From Nocardia macrotermitis (lineage in GTDB: Bacteria > Actinomycetota > Actinomycetes > Mycobacteriales > Mycobacteriaceae), in NCBI RefSeq assembly GCF_009604405.1, contig NZ_WEGK01000001.1, forward strand, positions 124,001-188,000: 64,000 nucleotides of DNA, given 5' to 3'. How positions within the stretch are numbered: the first letter of the stretch is position 1; each line of letters opens with the position of its first letter. A program made the position numbers and the translations under genes. The notes beneath the pieces were generated by a model that saw nothing but the letters and a program-made list of their open reading frames with translations, was not told the origin of the DNA and did not search any database. Of the stretch, positions 17,524 to 26,955 are shown piece by piece.

Positions 17524-19326
17524 GTGTACGCGGGCCAGTTGATCGCGGGCCGGTATCGGCTTGTCGCGGAAGGGCGTTCGGGTGGGCACGGCGTGGTGTG
17601 GCACGCCACGGACGAGGTGCTCGACTGCGCGGTGGCGCTCAAACACGCTCGGGCCGGATCCGCGCCGATCTCCGAGCGGGAGGCCCGCAAGCTCGCGAAG
17701 GCGCGGCATCCGAATGTGGTGCAGGTGCTGGACTTCGTCCGGACCGACGGCCAGACCTGGCTGGTGATGGAGTATCTGCCCGAACGCACCCTGGCCGATG
17801 CCGGGCGGCTGTCCGAGGAGCAGGTGGCCCGGCTCGGGGCCGCGCTGGCCGACGGCCTGGCAGCGGTGCACGACGCGGATATCCTGCACTGCGACATCAC
17901 CCCCGCGAATGTGCTGCTCACCAAGGCGGGCACGGCGAAACTGAGCGATTTCGGCATCGCCCGCGACGTACACCTGGACGCGACCCTCGACAGCGGACCA
18001 CTCGTCCAAGGCACCCCCGGCTACCTCGCGCCGGAGATCGCCGAGGGCGGCGCGCCGACCCCCGAATCCGATGTCTTCGCCCTGGGCGCAACCCTTTTCG
18101 CCGCGCTCGAGGGCAGCACCCCGTTCGGTCCGCGCGACGAGAATCCCCTGGTCCTGCTCCGCAACACCACGGCGAAGAATATCGCCGCACCCCACCGCAG
18201 CCCGATCCTGCGCCCGGCCCTGTCCGCCCTGCTGCGCGCCGATCCGGCCCGCCGCCCGACCGCCGCGCAGGCGCGAACACTGTTGCGCGACACCGCCGAT
18301 CGCGCCCAGGAGATCAGCCGAACACTGGAACGCCGCACGCAGCGTTACCGGATCGCCCGACGCACGGCGCTCGCCGTCCTCGGAGGCGCGGTCGTGGCGA
18401 TGCTCGCCGCAGCCGACCGGCCGACGACCGCGCAAACCGCCGCGGCCGTCGCACCCGGCCTGCGCATCGGCGACACCCACACCGCGGACCCGTGCGGCCT
18501 CGAGGACGCCGCGAATCTGAGCCGATTCGGTTCCGCCAGAATCGATCCCGACCAGGGCAATTTCGATCGCTGCGATATCATGATCGGCCCGGAGGACGAT
18601 CCGACCGACGTCAAACTCGTCTTCGGGGACCCGACCGCTGACGACCCGACCGGTCCCATCGAACGGCACGGCGAACTGCGGATCATGGGCCCGCCGGGCA
18701 ACAGCGACGACTGTGACCGCACGATCCTGCTGCCGGACCGCTACCAGATCTCCATCGACACCGTGCACACCGGCGGCGGCGCCCAGCTGTGCGAGATCAG
18801 TCAGGCCGCCGCCACCGATGTGGTGAATCGGCTGTCGCACTCCGGAATTCCGCGCCGCAAGGCGCCGATTGCGGAAGATTCGCTGATCAATCAGGACACG
18901 TGCGGCCTGCCGGACGCCGAGGCCCTGGCCCGATTCCCCGGTATCGACGCCAACCGCCCCATCCCGGGCTTCGGCAACTGGCAGTGCCGCTGGCTCAGCA
19001 CCACCGGTTCGGGCACCCTGCTGGTCATCTTCGACCGCAACACCCCGCTGACCGCCGCCGACGGCACCCCGACACGCGAAAGCGGGCACACCGTCTACAC
19101 CGAATCCGACGGTTTCGGCGCCGGAACCTGCGCGGCGAAGATCGTCCACCGTGATTACACCACCCAATTCTCCACGACCGCAGAGGAACTCGCTCTAGTG
19201 GTGATCCTGGGACCGCTGCCCCCGGACCTACGCTGCCGCAAGGCCACCGAGATCGCCGGCTCGGTCGCACAGCACCTGCCCGCAGTATCGGGCACCGAGG
19301 CGGGAGGGGTCCCGCCGCCCCGGTGA
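17524..19326 (+). CDS. Transmembrane serine/threonine protein kinase (PknB-like family)
   Basis: This 600-aa receptor-type kinase has its catalytic domain at residues 1-265: a Gly-rich loop 'GRSGGHGVVW', Lys40 in 'VALK', catalytic Asp124 in 'HCDITPANVLL', Asp142 of DFG and 'GYLAPE'. The HRD motif is HCD, so the regulatory Arg is replaced and activation-loop control may differ. One membrane helix spans about 281-297. The outer domain (298-600) carries two related modules starting 'DPCGLEDAANLSRFG' and 'DTCGLPDAEALARFPG', each with conserved Cys. An FHA gene follows 30 bp later, a plausible phosphothreonine-binding partner. Confidence 0.9.
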   Translation: MYAGQLIAGRYRLVAEGRSGGHGVVWHATDEVLDCAVALKHARAGSAPISEREARKLAKARHPNVVQVLDFVRTDGQTWLVMEYLPERTLADAGRLSEEQVARLGAALADGLAAVHDADILHCDITPANVLLTKAGTAKLSDFGIARDVHLDATLDSGPLVQGTPGYLAPEIAEGGAPTPESDVFALGATLFAALEGSTPFGPRDENPLVLLRNTTAKNIAAPHRSPILRPALSALLRADPARRPTAAQARTLLRDTADRAQEISRTLERRTQRYRIARRTALAVLGGAVVAMLAAADRPTTAQTAAAVAPGLRIGDTHTADPCGLEDAANLSRFGSARIDPDQGNFDRCDIMIGPEDDPTDVKLVFGDPTADDPTGPIERHGELRIMGPPGNSDDCDRTILLPDRYQISIDTVHTGGGAQLCEISQAAATDVVNRLSHSGIPRRKAPIAEDSLINQDTCGLPDAEALARFPGIDANRPIPGFGNWQCRWLSTTGSGTLLVIFDRNTPLTAADGTPTRESGHTVYTESDGFGAGTCAAKIVHRDYTTQFSTTAEELALVVILGPLPPDLRCRKATEIAGSVAQHLPAVSGTEAGGVPPPR

Positions 19327-19356
19327 CATGCTGGCACCGACCCGAGGAGGAGAACT

Positions 19357-20121
19357 GTGCACACCGATCGTGGAAGTCTCGCCTTCGGCGTGCCGGCCGC
19401 CGCGCCCGGCACGCTGCACACGCTCTCGATCAGCGGATCGATCTCCGCCGGACCGGTGGAGGGCCGCCGAATCGTGTTCGGCCGCAACTGGGACGAGGTC
19501 GATCTGTGTATCGGCGGTCACGATCAGGGCGTCTCCCGGACGCAGGGCACCGTCAGCTGCCGAGCGGGCCGCTGGTGGCTGACCAACTCCGGGCGACGGC
19601 CGCTGCGGATGCCCGGCTCGCGCATGCTGTTCACCGACGAGGAGCCGATTCCGCTCGCCGCCGGATATCTGCCGCTGTTCGTGCGCGGGTCGGGGAGTCA
19701 AGAACATCTGCTGGAACTGTATGTCTCGGACGGTGAGTCGGACCGGACGACGCGAGGTCCGGCCGCGCCGACCACCCCACCGCGCACCTACCGGCTCTCG
19801 GCGACCGAACGCCTGGCCCTGGTGGTGCTGGCGCAGCGCTACCTGTTGCAGGAGCCGTATCCGCAGCCGATCAGCCGAGATCAGGCCGCGGAGCAGCTGC
19901 ACATGCTCCAACCCGACGGCGAGTGGACCGAACGGAAGGTCGAGCGCCTCGCCCGACACGTCCGCGACCGGCTCTCCGCGGCCGGAACACCCGGTCTGAT
20001 GCGTGAGGAAGTGGGTGAGCCGGTAGGAAACATGCTGAACCACAACCTGATTCGCGAACTCATCGACAGCACCACCCTGGTCCCGCCGGATCTGCGGCTG
20101 ATCGACATCATCGACGAGTGA
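19357..20121 (+). CDS. FHA-domain protein
   Basis: This 254-aa cytoplasmic protein has a forkhead-associated fold at residues 25-100. 'RRIVFGRNWDEVDLCIGG' and 'VSRTQGTVSCRAGRWWLTN' supply the GR and SR residues expected to bind phosphothreonine. The position usually held by His in SxxH is Gln-Gly here. The C-terminal ~110 residues ('YRLSATERLALVVLAQRYLL' onward) look helical and winged-helix-like. The GTG start has GAGGAGGAG upstream. Linkage to the kinase implies that the kinase, or its own autophosphorylated form, is the ligand. Confidence 0.85.
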   Translation: MHTDRGSLAFGVPAAAPGTLHTLSISGSISAGPVEGRRIVFGRNWDEVDLCIGGHDQGVSRTQGTVSCRAGRWWLTNSGRRPLRMPGSRMLFTDEEPIPLAAGYLPLFVRGSGSQEHLLELYVSDGESDRTTRGPAAPTTPPRTYRLSATERLALVVLAQRYLLQEPYPQPISRDQAAEQLHMLQPDGEWTERKVERLARHVRDRLSAAGTPGLMREEVGEPVGNMLNHNLIRELIDSTTLVPPDLRLIDIIDE

Positions 20122-20146
20122 GCCGTCCGGTCCGGACGCTCGCTCA
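20117..20146. terminator. Hairpin between convergent FHA and TetR genes
   Basis: The sequence GAGCCGTCCGG next to TCCGGACGCTC forms a stem with almost no loop, at the point where the FHA gene and the TetR gene converge. There is no T run, so it is only a possible bidirectional terminator. Confidence 0.4.
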
Positions 20147-20764
20147 GACCTGCGCGGCCACCACCACCGCCAGCGCGATGGTGGTCGCGGATTCGGCGAG
20201 CCGATCCCGGGAGATCGCCAGCCGCCCGTCGATCCAGTCCAGGTACAGCGCCACCAGCGAACCGCTCAGCGCGGTACTGGCCACCGCCAGCGCCTGCGCG
20301 TCGCCGGGCACCAGCGCGCCGATGTCCGAGCCCAGCACCTCGGCCAGGGTCGTCACGAAAACCGGTGCGCGACTGGCACTGTGGCGGCGCAGCACGTCGT
20401 CGGCGAGCGGTTCCCGCAGCAGTACGTGCGCCCGGCGCGGATCCTCCTCGAAGTAGCTCGCGCAGATCTCCAGCGCGGCCCGCACGGTGGACGTCGGATC
20501 CAGTTGGCGCGGAACGTCTTTCATCCGCTCGCGCAGCCCGTCCTCGACCCGGTCGTAGACCGCGACCAGCAGATCCTCGCGGTTCGGGAAACTCTCGTAG
20601 AAGTAGCGCGGGCTCAGATTCGCCTCCCGCGTCACCGCGCGCATGGTGACCGCCGCGGGTCCGGCGGTGCCGAGCAGATCGAAGGCGACCGCGAGCATCT
20701 GCTCGCGCCGGTCGACGGATCGATCCTGCAACGTCTGCCCTCGCCACAGTTTGGGTGCGCTCAC
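20144..20764 (-). CDS. TetR-family transcriptional regulator divergent from the mce operon
   Basis: This 206-aa protein has an N-terminal helix-turn-helix ('VTMRAVTREANLSPRYFYESF', residues 39-59), the highly conserved TetR DNA-binding region, and an all-helical ligand domain. The start is GTG at 20764. It is transcribed away from the mce operon across a 257-bp gap containing the palindrome at 20943-20960. By the usual logic of divergent TetR genes it may repress mce and itself. The ligand is unknown; a lipid or CoA ester would fit. Confidence 0.88.
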   Translation of the reverse strand: MSAPKLWRGQTLQDRSVDRREQMLAVAFDLLGTAGPAAVTMRAVTREANLSPRYFYESFPNREDLLVAVYDRVEDGLRERMKDVPRQLDPTSTVRAALEICASYFEEDPRRAHVLLREPLADDVLRRHSASRAPVFVTTLAEVLGSDIGALVPGDAQALAVASTALSGSLVALYLDWIDGRLAISRDRLAESATTIALAVVVAAQV

Positions 20765-20933
20765 CGAATCATCGTCCCATCATCGACGCGACCGCATACA
20801 CTCCGCACTGTCCGGGGGCGGTTCCCACATCCGACGACGCGGTATCGCCGCTGCTCGCGAGCCTTTTCGCGCGTTTTGTCCGGTATTCACGACTCGGCAA
20901 CCGACTCCGTCCCGGAAAACAGAGCACGTTTCC

Positions 20934-20960
20934 GGACTGATGTCTGGAATGTGGTCCAGA
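20934..20960. promoter_or_regulatory. Candidate operator(s) in the TetR/mce intergenic region
   Basis: TCTGGAATGTGGTCCAGA (20943-20960) has 6-bp inverted arms. It resembles TnnAACnnGTTnnA, the KstR consensus, with two changes in the AAC/GTT core. Overlapping it, GGACTGATGTCTGG (20934-20947) is 11/14 identical in reverse complement to the yCAGACACATGTCC motif found at the P450 module promoters. Both lie about 65-90 bp before the first mce-operon start codon. Confidence 0.5.
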
Positions 20961-21021
20961 TCATATGGTAGGTTCGGCCGCATGGCTCGGGTACGGCAAT
21001 GCGGTCGGACAAGGAGGTGCG

Positions 21022-21897
21022 ATGTCGACCACTGATTCGGATACGCTGCCCGAGGTTTCGGACACTCCCCCCGTCGCGCGGCCGAAAGCCGGTGCGGCCC
21101 TGCGCCGCAACTTCTCCGACACGGTGCTGTCGAGTCTGGCCACCCTCGGCCGCGCACTGCGCATGGGCGTGGACGCCGTGCGCATCGGTGCGACCGATGC
21201 GCTGCGGATGCGTTTCCAGACGCACGAAACCCTCACGCAGGCATGGTTTCTCATCAAGGTGACCGCGATTCCGAGCATCCTGATGGCCATTCCGTTCGGC
21301 GTCATCGTCTCCACGCAGGTCGGCAATATCGTCTCCCAGCTCGGCGCGGACTCGATGATCGGCGCGGCGGGCGGCCTCGGGGTGATCAAACAGGGTGCGC
21401 CGATGGCCGCCGCGATCATGCTCGGCGGCGCGGGATCCGCCGCCATCGCCTCGGACCTGGGCGCGCGCACGGTGCGCGAGGAGGTCGACGCCATGCGGGT
21501 GATGGGCATCGATCCGGTGCAGCGGCTGGTCGTGCCACGGATGGCGGCGATGATGCTGGTCGCGCCGATCCTGAACGTGCTGATCATCGTGGTGGGCATC
21601 GCGTCCGGATTCGCCGTCGCGGTCACGGCCCTGGGTGTCACGCCGGGGAGTTACTGGGAGTCGTTCGGCTCGTTCACCGCGCCGGTCGATATCTGGGTCT
21701 CGCTGTTCAAGGCGCTGATCTTCGGGTTCCTGGTCGTGGTCATCGCCTGTCAGCGCGGACTCGAGGCCAAGGGCGGCCCGCGCGGGGTGGCCGACGGGGT
21801 GAACGCCGCCGTGGTCATGTCGATCGCCGCGGTCACGGTGCTCAATACCGCTGTGACACAGGTCGTTACGATGTTCTTCCCGGTGAGGATGGCCTGA
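21022..21897 (+). CDS. yrbEA: MlaE/YrbE-family permease, first gene of the mce operon
   Basis: This 291-aa permease forms, with the next gene, the membrane core of an Mce lipid transporter. About five hydrophobic segments follow a polar N-terminus. The MlaE hallmark region reads 'REEVDAMRVMGIDPVQRLVVP' and 'GGAGSAAIASDLG'. The ATG at 21022 has an ideal AAGGAGG 5 nt upstream; upstream in-frame codons lack one. Mce systems import lipids such as cholesterol or fatty acids across the mycolate envelope and use an unlinked MceG ATPase, which is not in this window. Confidence 0.94.
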   Translation: MSTTDSDTLPEVSDTPPVARPKAGAALRRNFSDTVLSSLATLGRALRMGVDAVRIGATDALRMRFQTHETLTQAWFLIKVTAIPSILMAIPFGVIVSTQVGNIVSQLGADSMIGAAGGLGVIKQGAPMAAAIMLGGAGSAAIASDLGARTVREEVDAMRVMGIDPVQRLVVPRMAAMMLVAPILNVLIIVVGIASGFAVAVTALGVTPGSYWESFGSFTAPVDIWVSLFKALIFGFLVVVIACQRGLEAKGGPRGVADGVNAAVVMSIAAVTVLNTAVTQVVTMFFPVRMA

Positions 21898-22760
21898 TGA
21901 CCGCCACCCCATATACCCCGGCCGGGCTGCAATGGATCAGCCGGATCCGTCGGCGGATCCATCCCCTGGCCCCGTTCGAGTCGATCGGATTCGTCCTCGG
22001 ATTCATCTGGCAGGTGTTCTCCTCGCTGCCGTACACGCTCGTGCACTACCGGCGGCAGACCATCACGGTGATCACCGATATGACCTGGGGCCGCGGTTCG
22101 GTGATCATCGGCGGCGGCGTGGTCCCGCTGATGCTGCTGATGGGTGCGGCCATGGGCGCGTCCATCGGCATCGAGGCCTACAGCGCGTTGAATCTGCTCT
22201 CCCTCGGCCAGCTCAGCGGCCTGATCTCCGCCTTCGGCGTCACCCGCGAGCTCGCGCCGATCGCGGCGGGGGTCGGATTCGCCGCGCAGGCCGGGTGCCG
22301 GATGACCGCCGAGATCGGCTCCATGCGCATCTCCGAGGAGATCGACGCCCTGGAATCGCTCGGCGTGCGTTCGGTGCCGTTCGTGGTGACCACCCGCGTC
22401 ATCGCCGGAATCATCGCGGTCGCACCGGCTTTCGTGGTCGCGCTGATCCTGAGCTACTTCTCCTGCGAGCTGATCGTGACCACCATCCACGGCACGCCCG
22501 CGGGCACCTACGACCACTACTTCGACCAGTTCGTACTGGGCTGGGACGTGATCGCGGCGACCATCAAGGTGATGGTGTTCGCCATCGCGGTCGTCCTGAT
22601 CCATTGCTACCAAGGGTTTTTCGCCACCGGTGGACCGGAGGGCGTGGGCATCGGCTCCGGCCGCGCCATCCGCGCCAGCCTGGTGTCGATCATCGCCCTG
22701 GACATGCTCGCTACCATCGTTCTGTGGGGATTCCAGTCCCCCATCACGTTCACCGGGTGA
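21897..22760 (+). CDS. yrbEB: MlaE/YrbE-family permease, second gene of the mce operon
   Basis: This 287-aa paralogue of the preceding permease starts at an ATG overlapping its stop (TGATGA arrangement). It has the matching signature 'SEEIDALESLGVRSVPFVVTTR' split around the coupling helix, preceded by 'AAQAGCRMTAEIGSM', and about five membrane segments. The two YrbE chains are expected to pair in the inner membrane beneath the Mce hexamer. Only 4 bp separate it from mceA. Confidence 0.94.
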   Translation: MTATPYTPAGLQWISRIRRRIHPLAPFESIGFVLGFIWQVFSSLPYTLVHYRRQTITVITDMTWGRGSVIIGGGVVPLMLLMGAAMGASIGIEAYSALNLLSLGQLSGLISAFGVTRELAPIAAGVGFAAQAGCRMTAEIGSMRISEEIDALESLGVRSVPFVVTTRVIAGIIAVAPAFVVALILSYFSCELIVTTIHGTPAGTYDHYFDQFVLGWDVIAATIKVMVFAIAVVLIHCYQGFFATGGPEGVGIGSGRAIRASLVSIIALDMLATIVLWGFQSPITFTG

Positions 22761-22764
22761 CGCC

Positions 22765-23823
22765 ATGCCTGCCTATGCTCTGCCCGGCACCGAGGTCGGG
22801 CCACGTCGCGCGCGGATTCTCGGGATCGGCGCGGTGGTGCTGGCGCTGCTGATACTCATCGTGTGGCGCGTCGTGCCGAATTCGCCGCCCGCCGACGAGA
22901 TCCACGTCGCGCTGGTCACCGATCGGGTCGGCGAGGGTGTCGCGAAGGGCACCGATGTGCGGCTCGACGGGGTCCGGGTCGGGTCGGTCGATTCGGTGGC
23001 CATCGCCGGTCAGGGGCGGCAGCGCATCGATCTGAGTCTGTTGCGCTCGCAGCTGTTCGGCCTGACCGACGCGCTCACCGTCGATTACGCGCCCGGCAAT
23101 CTGTTCGGAATCACTGCGCTGCAACTGAATTCCGCGCACGGTGGTGCCACGCTGACCGACGGTTCGACGGTCGATCTGACCGGTCGCGATGCGGCTCGGG
23201 TCAGCGACGCGACCCTCGCGGCGCTGCTGGAATCCACCGGAACGCTCACCAACGATGTGCTCACCCCCAGGCTCGCCCAGCTGCTGAGCACAATGTCACG
23301 TGACATCAGCGCGTTCACTCCGCTCATGCAGGCGATCGGCAGTACGGCCCGGTCCTTCACCGAGACTCAGCGCCTGCCACCGTCGGTCCTGCTCACCCAG
23401 TTCGGCTCCACGCTGAACGGGATTCCGCCGATGCTGTCCGGCGCGATGGATCTGCTGCATTCGGATCTGATGAATCCGCAGCTGCGGACCACCGAGGAGC
23501 TGACGCGCTTCAAGCAGATGTTCGGCAATGTGCAGAATCAGCTGCTGCCGGTCGTCACGCAGACCTTCGGGGTCGCGCAAACCTACTTCGGCGACCTCAT
23601 TCCGCTCGCGCCGCTGATCCTGAATCAGCTCGCCGGATCGGTCAGCACACCCGCGCTGTCGGGAGAACAGTTGAGCCAGTTGATCTCTCGGCTCGACACC
23701 GCGTTCCACGACTCGCCCTCGGGCCCGGTGCTGAACACCCGCGTCGAGCTGGACACCGTCCCCGGGCTCGCCGCGCCGCTGGCCGCCGCGCTCGCCCACC
23801 GTCCCACCGCAGGAGGGCGCTGA
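22765..23823 (+). CDS. mceA: Mce family protein MceA
   Basis: This 352-aa protein has one N-terminal membrane anchor (residues about 20-40), then the MlaD/Mce beta-barrel domain ('VTDRVGEGVAKGTDVRLDGV', 'VGSVDSV', 'YAPGNLFGITALQLN') and a long helical tail. Six such chains are thought to assemble a tube through the periplasm for lipid passage. The start ATG follows the yrbE stop by 4 nt. The next gene overlaps by 1 bp. Confidence 0.93.
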   Translation: MPAYALPGTEVGPRRARILGIGAVVLALLILIVWRVVPNSPPADEIHVALVTDRVGEGVAKGTDVRLDGVRVGSVDSVAIAGQGRQRIDLSLLRSQLFGLTDALTVDYAPGNLFGITALQLNSAHGGATLTDGSTVDLTGRDAARVSDATLAALLESTGTLTNDVLTPRLAQLLSTMSRDISAFTPLMQAIGSTARSFTETQRLPPSVLLTQFGSTLNGIPPMLSGAMDLLHSDLMNPQLRTTEELTRFKQMFGNVQNQLLPVVTQTFGVAQTYFGDLIPLAPLILNQLAGSVSTPALSGEQLSQLISRLDTAFHDSPSGPVLNTRVELDTVPGLAAPLAAALAHRPTAGGR

Positions 23824-24827
23824 TGCCGACCCGGTCCCTGTTGCTCCGAGTATCCGTGGTGGTGCTCGTGATGGCCGTCGCGCTGATCGGGGTGTTCCGG
23901 CTGATCCAACGGCCGGTCAACGGCCGGACCGACACCTACACCGCGATGTTCACCGATGCGAACGGGCTGCGGCTCGGCGACGACGTGCGGTTGTACGGGG
24001 TGCAGGTCGGCAAGGTGCAGAACGTCGATCTGGACGGCGCCGAGGCCCGCGTGCATTTCACGGTGACGCGCGGTCATCCGCTGTTCGCGAACACCAAGAT
24101 CGCGGTGCGCTACCAGAACCTCACCGGCTTCCGCTATCTGGATATCGAACAGCCCGATCAGCCTGGCGCGCACCGCGATACCAAGGCGGTGTTCGGCACC
24201 TCGGAGACGATTCCGGCATTCGACATCACCACGCTGTTCAACGGTTTGCAGCCGGTGCTGGCGCAGATGTCACCCGATGATCTCAACCAGTTCGCGACCA
24301 GCATGCTCGCGGTCATCCAGGGCGACGGCGCCGGACTCGGCCCGGCCCTGACCGCGATCGACAAGCTCAGCCGCTACACCTCGGACCGGCAGGCGGTGCT
24401 CTCGACGCTGGTGAACAATTTCGCGCAGGTGTCGCAGCACATGGCCGGAAAGTCCGGCAACGCAATGAAATTGATGACGAACCTGACCGAACTGTTCGTC
24501 ACCATCACCGACAAGCTGCCCGGTCTGATCCAGTTCGCGCTGACGATCCCGCCGGTGCTGCGGCCGCTGCGCGACATGATGCGCGTGCTCGGTGTCACCG
24601 GGGACAGCAACAAGGATCTGGACGCGCTGCTGCGTCGCGCACTGCCCGATCCGCATCAGGCCACCGCGGTGCTGGGCCGGTTGCCCGGACTCGTGCAGAC
24701 CATGGCCGCGACCATTCCGCCGACCGGACCCGATGCGAAGATGACCTGCTCGCACGGTGTCGCGGTGGCCCCCGCACCGCTCGCGGTCCTCATCGCCGGA
24801 CAGAGGATCACGCTGTGCCATCGCTGA
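23823..24827 (+). CDS. mceB: Mce family protein MceB
   Basis: This 334-aa chain has a membrane anchor 'VVVLVMAVALIGVFRL', then an MCE domain with 'DANGLRLGDDVRLYGVQVGK' and 'KIAVRYQNLTGFRYLDIEQP', and a helical C-terminal region. The ATG overlaps the mceA stop (TGATG). It is a structural subunit of the lipid-import tube. Confidence 0.93.
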   Translation: MPTRSLLLRVSVVVLVMAVALIGVFRLIQRPVNGRTDTYTAMFTDANGLRLGDDVRLYGVQVGKVQNVDLDGAEARVHFTVTRGHPLFANTKIAVRYQNLTGFRYLDIEQPDQPGAHRDTKAVFGTSETIPAFDITTLFNGLQPVLAQMSPDDLNQFATSMLAVIQGDGAGLGPALTAIDKLSRYTSDRQAVLSTLVNNFAQVSQHMAGKSGNAMKLMTNLTELFVTITDKLPGLIQFALTIPPVLRPLRDMMRVLGVTGDSNKDLDALLRRALPDPHQATAVLGRLPGLVQTMAATIPPTGPDAKMTCSHGVAVAPAPLAVLIAGQRITLCHR

Positions 24828-25852
24828 GCAACGGGCGGATAAGCATGCGCCCCAAGATATTTCGCACCGCCTCACGCGGCGACGACGAAGGCGCCCGTGA
24901 CCTGCGCTGGGGAATCGCGGGGATCTGCGGGGTGATCGTGCTGGTCGTCGCGATCGGCGTGATCAATATCGTCGGCACCACACCCGAACGCACCTACACC
25001 GCCGATCTGAGCGACGCGGGTTCGGTGCGCACCGGTGACGATGTGCGGATCGCGGGAATCCCGGTCGGCAAGGTGACGTCGCTGACGCTGCTGCCCGATC
25101 GGGTCAGGATGCGATTCACCGTGCGCGACAACGTATTCCTCGGCGATCAGACCACGCTCGCGGTGCGCATGCTGACGATCGTCGGCGGCTACTACCTCGC
25201 CGTCGAACCCGCCGGGACCCAGTCGCTCGGGTCGAAAACCATTCCGCCGCAACGGGTCATCCTGCCCTACAACCTGACGCAGGCGTTCCAGGACGCGGTC
25301 ACGCCGGTCGAACACACCGACGGGAACGTGATCCGCCAGGATCTGGCCGCGCTGACCTCCTCGGTGAACGCGAGCCCGGATTCGCTGCGCAGCGCGATCC
25401 ACGCGGTGGGTGATCTGGTCGGCATCATGGATCGGCAGAACGCGGACATCTCGCGGACGCTGTCCCTGGCCGACGAGTACCTGACCGCGCTGAACACGAA
25501 TTCCGATGTGCTGGCACAACTTCTGACCACGCTGGGCACACTCGAGGTCCTGGTGGCGAACAATCGCGAGCAGATCAGCGACGCGCTGCACGGTCTGGCG
25601 GAGGTGCTGAAGGATTTCAGCCCGCTCGGCCGGGCCTGGGACACGTCGTTGAAACAGCGCGCCCAGCCGCTGGCCGACGCGATCCCGAAGTTGCAGGCGC
25701 TCGGCGGCCAGATGACCACACTGCTGGACTCGTTGAAGACCCTCGAACAACGTCTCGTCCCGTTCACCCAGTCGGGTAGGGGCGTCACGATCGACCAGTC
25801 CGCGGCCACCACTTCCGGTGTGTGCGTGCCGATTCCGGGAGGGGGATGCTGA
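24815..25852 (+). CDS. mceC: Mce family protein MceC
   Basis: This 345-aa Mce subunit has an anchor around residues 35-55, the MCE domain 'SDAGSVRTGDDVRIAGIPVGK' beginning at about residue 68, and a long amphipathic helical tail. The GTG at 24815 overlaps mceB by 13 bp; an ATG at 24845 is an alternative start. The C-terminus ends in 'SGVCVPIPGGGC', with two Cys that could form a disulfide or pair with another subunit. Confidence 0.91.
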   Translation: MPSLSNGRISMRPKIFRTASRGDDEGARDLRWGIAGICGVIVLVVAIGVINIVGTTPERTYTADLSDAGSVRTGDDVRIAGIPVGKVTSLTLLPDRVRMRFTVRDNVFLGDQTTLAVRMLTIVGGYYLAVEPAGTQSLGSKTIPPQRVILPYNLTQAFQDAVTPVEHTDGNVIRQDLAALTSSVNASPDSLRSAIHAVGDLVGIMDRQNADISRTLSLADEYLTALNTNSDVLAQLLTTLGTLEVLVANNREQISDALHGLAEVLKDFSPLGRAWDTSLKQRAQPLADAIPKLQALGGQMTTLLDSLKTLEQRLVPFTQSGRGVTIDQSAATTSGVCVPIPGGGC

Positions 25853-26955
25853 TGCTGGCCAAGATCCTGGGTTCGCGGGGACTGATGTCCGCCGCCGTGA
25901 TCGTCGTACTCGTGGTCGTCGCTGGTGTGGGGTTGAAACTCACGAAATCCGCTCCGGCCGAACGCAGTTACTGCGCCGAGATGCCCGACAGTATCGGCCT
26001 GTACAAGGACAGCGCGGTCACCGTGATGGGTGTGCAGGTCGGCAAGGTGACCAGTATCGAACCCGACGGGCCCACCGCGCGAGTGCGTTTCACCGTGCGG
26101 GCGGATCGCAAACTCCCCCGCGACGTCGGCGCGGTGACGGTCAGCAACACCATCATCGCCGACCGCAATCTGGCATTGATCGGTGACGAACCCGCCGGTC
26201 CCGGTTGGGATTCGAGCAGGTGCATCACCAAAACCCTGACACCCAAGAGCCTTTCGCAGACCTTCGAGGCGCTGGCCTCGCTGGCCGATCAGCTCGACGC
26301 GGCGAAGGATCCCGCGCAGCACAACGCGATCGGTGCGGGACTGGATGCGCTCGATAACGCGACTTCCGGTACGGGAGCCGAGATCAACGCGCTCATCACA
26401 CAATTGAGCCGGGCGCTGACCGCACCGGACGCCGCGATCGGGCACATCGGCAAACTCATGGACGATCTGACCGAGCTGGCGCATCGCGCCCGCAAGGGCT
26501 GGCCCACGGTCGAGACAACGGTCGTGAACCTGACCCGGACGTTCAGCGATATCAACACCCTGGCCTTCCCGCCCGTGGTGGAGATGGTCACCGCCCTGAT
26601 CGACGTGCTGCCCCAGCTCAACGACGTGATCATGATGTTCGGCTCGCCCGCGCTGAAGGCACTCGATTCGATTCCGAATCTAGCGCAGTTGATCAGCGCC
26701 GGTGTCGGGTCGCTCGCGGACGTCATCCGGATGGCCCCCGGGATCGCCAGCGGTTTCGCGGGGGCGATCGATCCGGTCAGCGGGCAGTTCACCATCGGTT
26801 ACGCGCCACCGAAACTGGCTCTGCCGCAGCAGAATACGACACAACTGTGCGCGGCGATGCAGACCGTCACCGGGCAGCACTGCCGGACTGCGGCCAACGG
26901 CTCGGTGACCGTGCCAGCACTGCCCGCACTGCTGGCGGCGGTGAGTGCGAAATGA
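25852..26955 (+). CDS. mceD: Mce family protein MceD
   Basis: This 367-aa chain has an anchor 'SAAVIVVLVVVAGVGLKL', then an MCE domain ('PDSIGLYKDSAVTVMGVQVG', 'VSNTIIADRNLALIGDEP') and a helical tail ending in a Cys-containing segment. I prefer the ATG at 25852, within the upstream stop (TGATG), because the GGGAGGGGG at 25837-25845 is spaced about 6 nt from it. The ATG at 25846 would abut that ribosome-binding site. Confidence 0.92.
   Translation: MLAKILGSRGLMSAAVIVVLVVVAGVGLKLTKSAPAERSYCAEMPDSIGLYKDSAVTVMGVQVGKVTSIEPDGPTARVRFTVRADRKLPRDVGAVTVSNTIIADRNLALIGDEPAGPGWDSSRCITKTLTPKSLSQTFEALASLADQLDAAKDPAQHNAIGAGLDALDNATSGTGAEINALITQLSRALTAPDAAIGHIGKLMDDLTELAHRARKGWPTVETTVVNLTRTFSDINTLAFPPVVEMVTALIDVLPQLNDVIMMFGSPALKALDSIPNLAQLISAGVGSLADVIRMAPGIASGFAGAIDPVSGQFTIGYAPPKLALPQQNTTQLCAAMQTVTGQHCRTAANGSVTVPALPALLAAVSAK

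Noticed and set aside
20144..20764. Calling the mce-divergent TetR gene kstR
   Set aside because: Divergent position next to mce is suggestive, but the protein shows no feature that identifies KstR, and the intergenic palindrome deviates from the KstR consensus at two core positions.
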